This document shows positions 63,621 through 64,000 of a DNA stretch of 64,000 bases, piece after piece. The stretch is taken from positions 248,001-312,000 of the forward strand of contig NZ_JNFD01000001.1 in the NCBI RefSeq assembly GCF_000756375.1, read 5' to 3'. The stretch's first letter is position 1. The number at the start of each line of letters is the position of its first letter. Below the pieces are notes generated by a model. The model worked only from the letters and a program-made list of their open reading frames with translations, did no database searches and was not told the origin of the DNA. The position numbers and the translations under genes are program-made. Source of the DNA: Sphingopyxis sp. LC81 (GTDB lineage Bacteria > Pseudomonadota > Alphaproteobacteria > Sphingomonadales > Sphingomonadaceae).

Positions 63621-64000
63621 GTGTCCGATAAAAACCAGAATCTCCAGGATATTTTCCTCAACGCCCTCCGCAAAAGCAAAACCCCGGTGACCATGTTCCT
63701 GGTTAAGGGCGTCAAGCTGCAGGGTATCATCACCTGGTTCGACAACTTCTCGCTGCTGCTCCGCCGTGATGGTCAGTCGCAGCTTGTCTACAAGCACGCG
63801 ATCTCGACGGTGATGCCTTCGCACGATTTCGACCTGTCGCTGCTCGGCGACAATCTGCGCGATGCGCCAGCCAGCAAAGGCAAGGCGCTGCAGGACGTGT
63901 TCCTCAATGCCGTCCGCAAATCGGACGAGTCGGTGACGATGTTCCTCGTCAATGGCGTGATGCTGCAGGGCGACATCGTCGCATTCGACTTGTTCTGCAT
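63621..64000 (+). CDS. hfq: RNA chaperone Hfq with two tandem Sm domains, 3' end cut
   Basis: 126 complete codons are visible and the frame runs off the window. It starts GTG (63621) five bases after AGGAGG; an ATG at 63619 is out of frame. Residues 8-67 form a full Hfq: [40 protein letters not shown] and [12 protein letters not shown], with Gln9, Phe43, Lys58 and His59 at the proximal RNA site. After a 22-residue linker a second Hfq starts at residue 90: [20 protein letters not shown], then [17 protein letters not shown], cut by the edge. Hfq binds sRNAs and mRNA A-rich sites. It follows ntrX, where hfq is usual in alphaproteobacteria (ntrX-hfq-hflX). Confidence 0.95.
   Translation, partial: MSDKNQNLQDIFLNALRKSKTPVTMFLVKGVKLQGIITWFDNFSLLLRRDGQSQLVYKHAISTVMPSHDFDLSLLGDNLRDAPASKGKALQDVFLNAVRKSDESVTMFLVNGVMLQGDIVAFDLFC

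Noticed and set aside
63619..63621. ATG just before the hfq start
   Set aside because: Out of frame with the Hfq sequence; the GTG at 63621 keeps the domain and has AGGAGG at the right distance.

Overview
The window is ordinary chromosome of a high-GC alphaproteobacterium. Gene order and sequence style point to a sphingomonad, most like Sphingopyxis or a close relative: nuoA-N followed by birA-coaX-rnj, dusB-ntrB-ntrC-ntrY-ntrX-hfq, ispDF, RNase J, DUF1467 and DUF2842 proteins, and GTG/ATG starts in 1-4 nt overlaps. There is no phage, transposase, CRISPR array or resistance island. The species assignment is inference; the order-level assignment is firm.

Layout. 1-2444 (minus): three exported DUF11-type proteins in one operon, the last cut by the window edge. 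2638-3957: AI-2E family permease and tRNA-Asp. 4022-5758 (minus): DUF4164-like protein, zapA, 6S RNA, 5-formyl-THF cyclo-ligase and DUF2842, the classic zapA-ssrS-fau block. 5939-11138: glycolysis/pentose phosphate cluster tkt-gap-pgk-class I aldolase. 11142-17475: O-methyltransferase, lipoprotein, thiE, OPT transporter, efp-cupin-inositol phosphatase, and a YbjN-like secreted protein.

17705-36509 is one long, tightly coupled transcription unit: all fourteen nuo subunit genes for respiratory complex I, followed by birA, coaX, rnj and a DUF1467 membrane protein. Two genes that are not canonical subunits sit inside it. One is a secreted two-repeat cysteine protein between nuoF and nuoG; the other is a 45-residue membrane microprotein between nuoG and nuoH. 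NuoC, NuoL and NuoM carry unusual extensions or loops. birA has no ATG, GTG or TTG start and appears to begin at CTG overlapping the nuoN stop.

36609-47637 is the most accessory-looking part. It holds an AT-richer gene of unknown function, a large membrane-anchored coiled-coil protein divergent from a small Hpt-like protein without the histidine, a secreted TPR protein, an Lrp regulator, a histidine kinase with a degraded ATP site next to a polysaccharide deacetylase-like gene, tRNA-Ile(CAT), an M20 peptidase, tRNA-Pro, a VOC protein and an Ala-rich heptad-repeat lipoprotein.

47784-56158 holds housekeeping and metabolic genes: M28 peptidase, ettA, thioesterase, DUF899, carbonic anhydrase, lipA, COQ10-like protein, CinA-like amidase and ispDF. 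56257-63503 is the nitrogen/redox two-component cluster dusB-ntrB-ntrC-ntrY-ntrX. From 63621 to the edge is an hfq gene that, as far as it can be read, encodes two Hfq/Sm domains in tandem. That tandem Hfq, the complex I operon passengers and the CTG-start birA are the most noteworthy observations.
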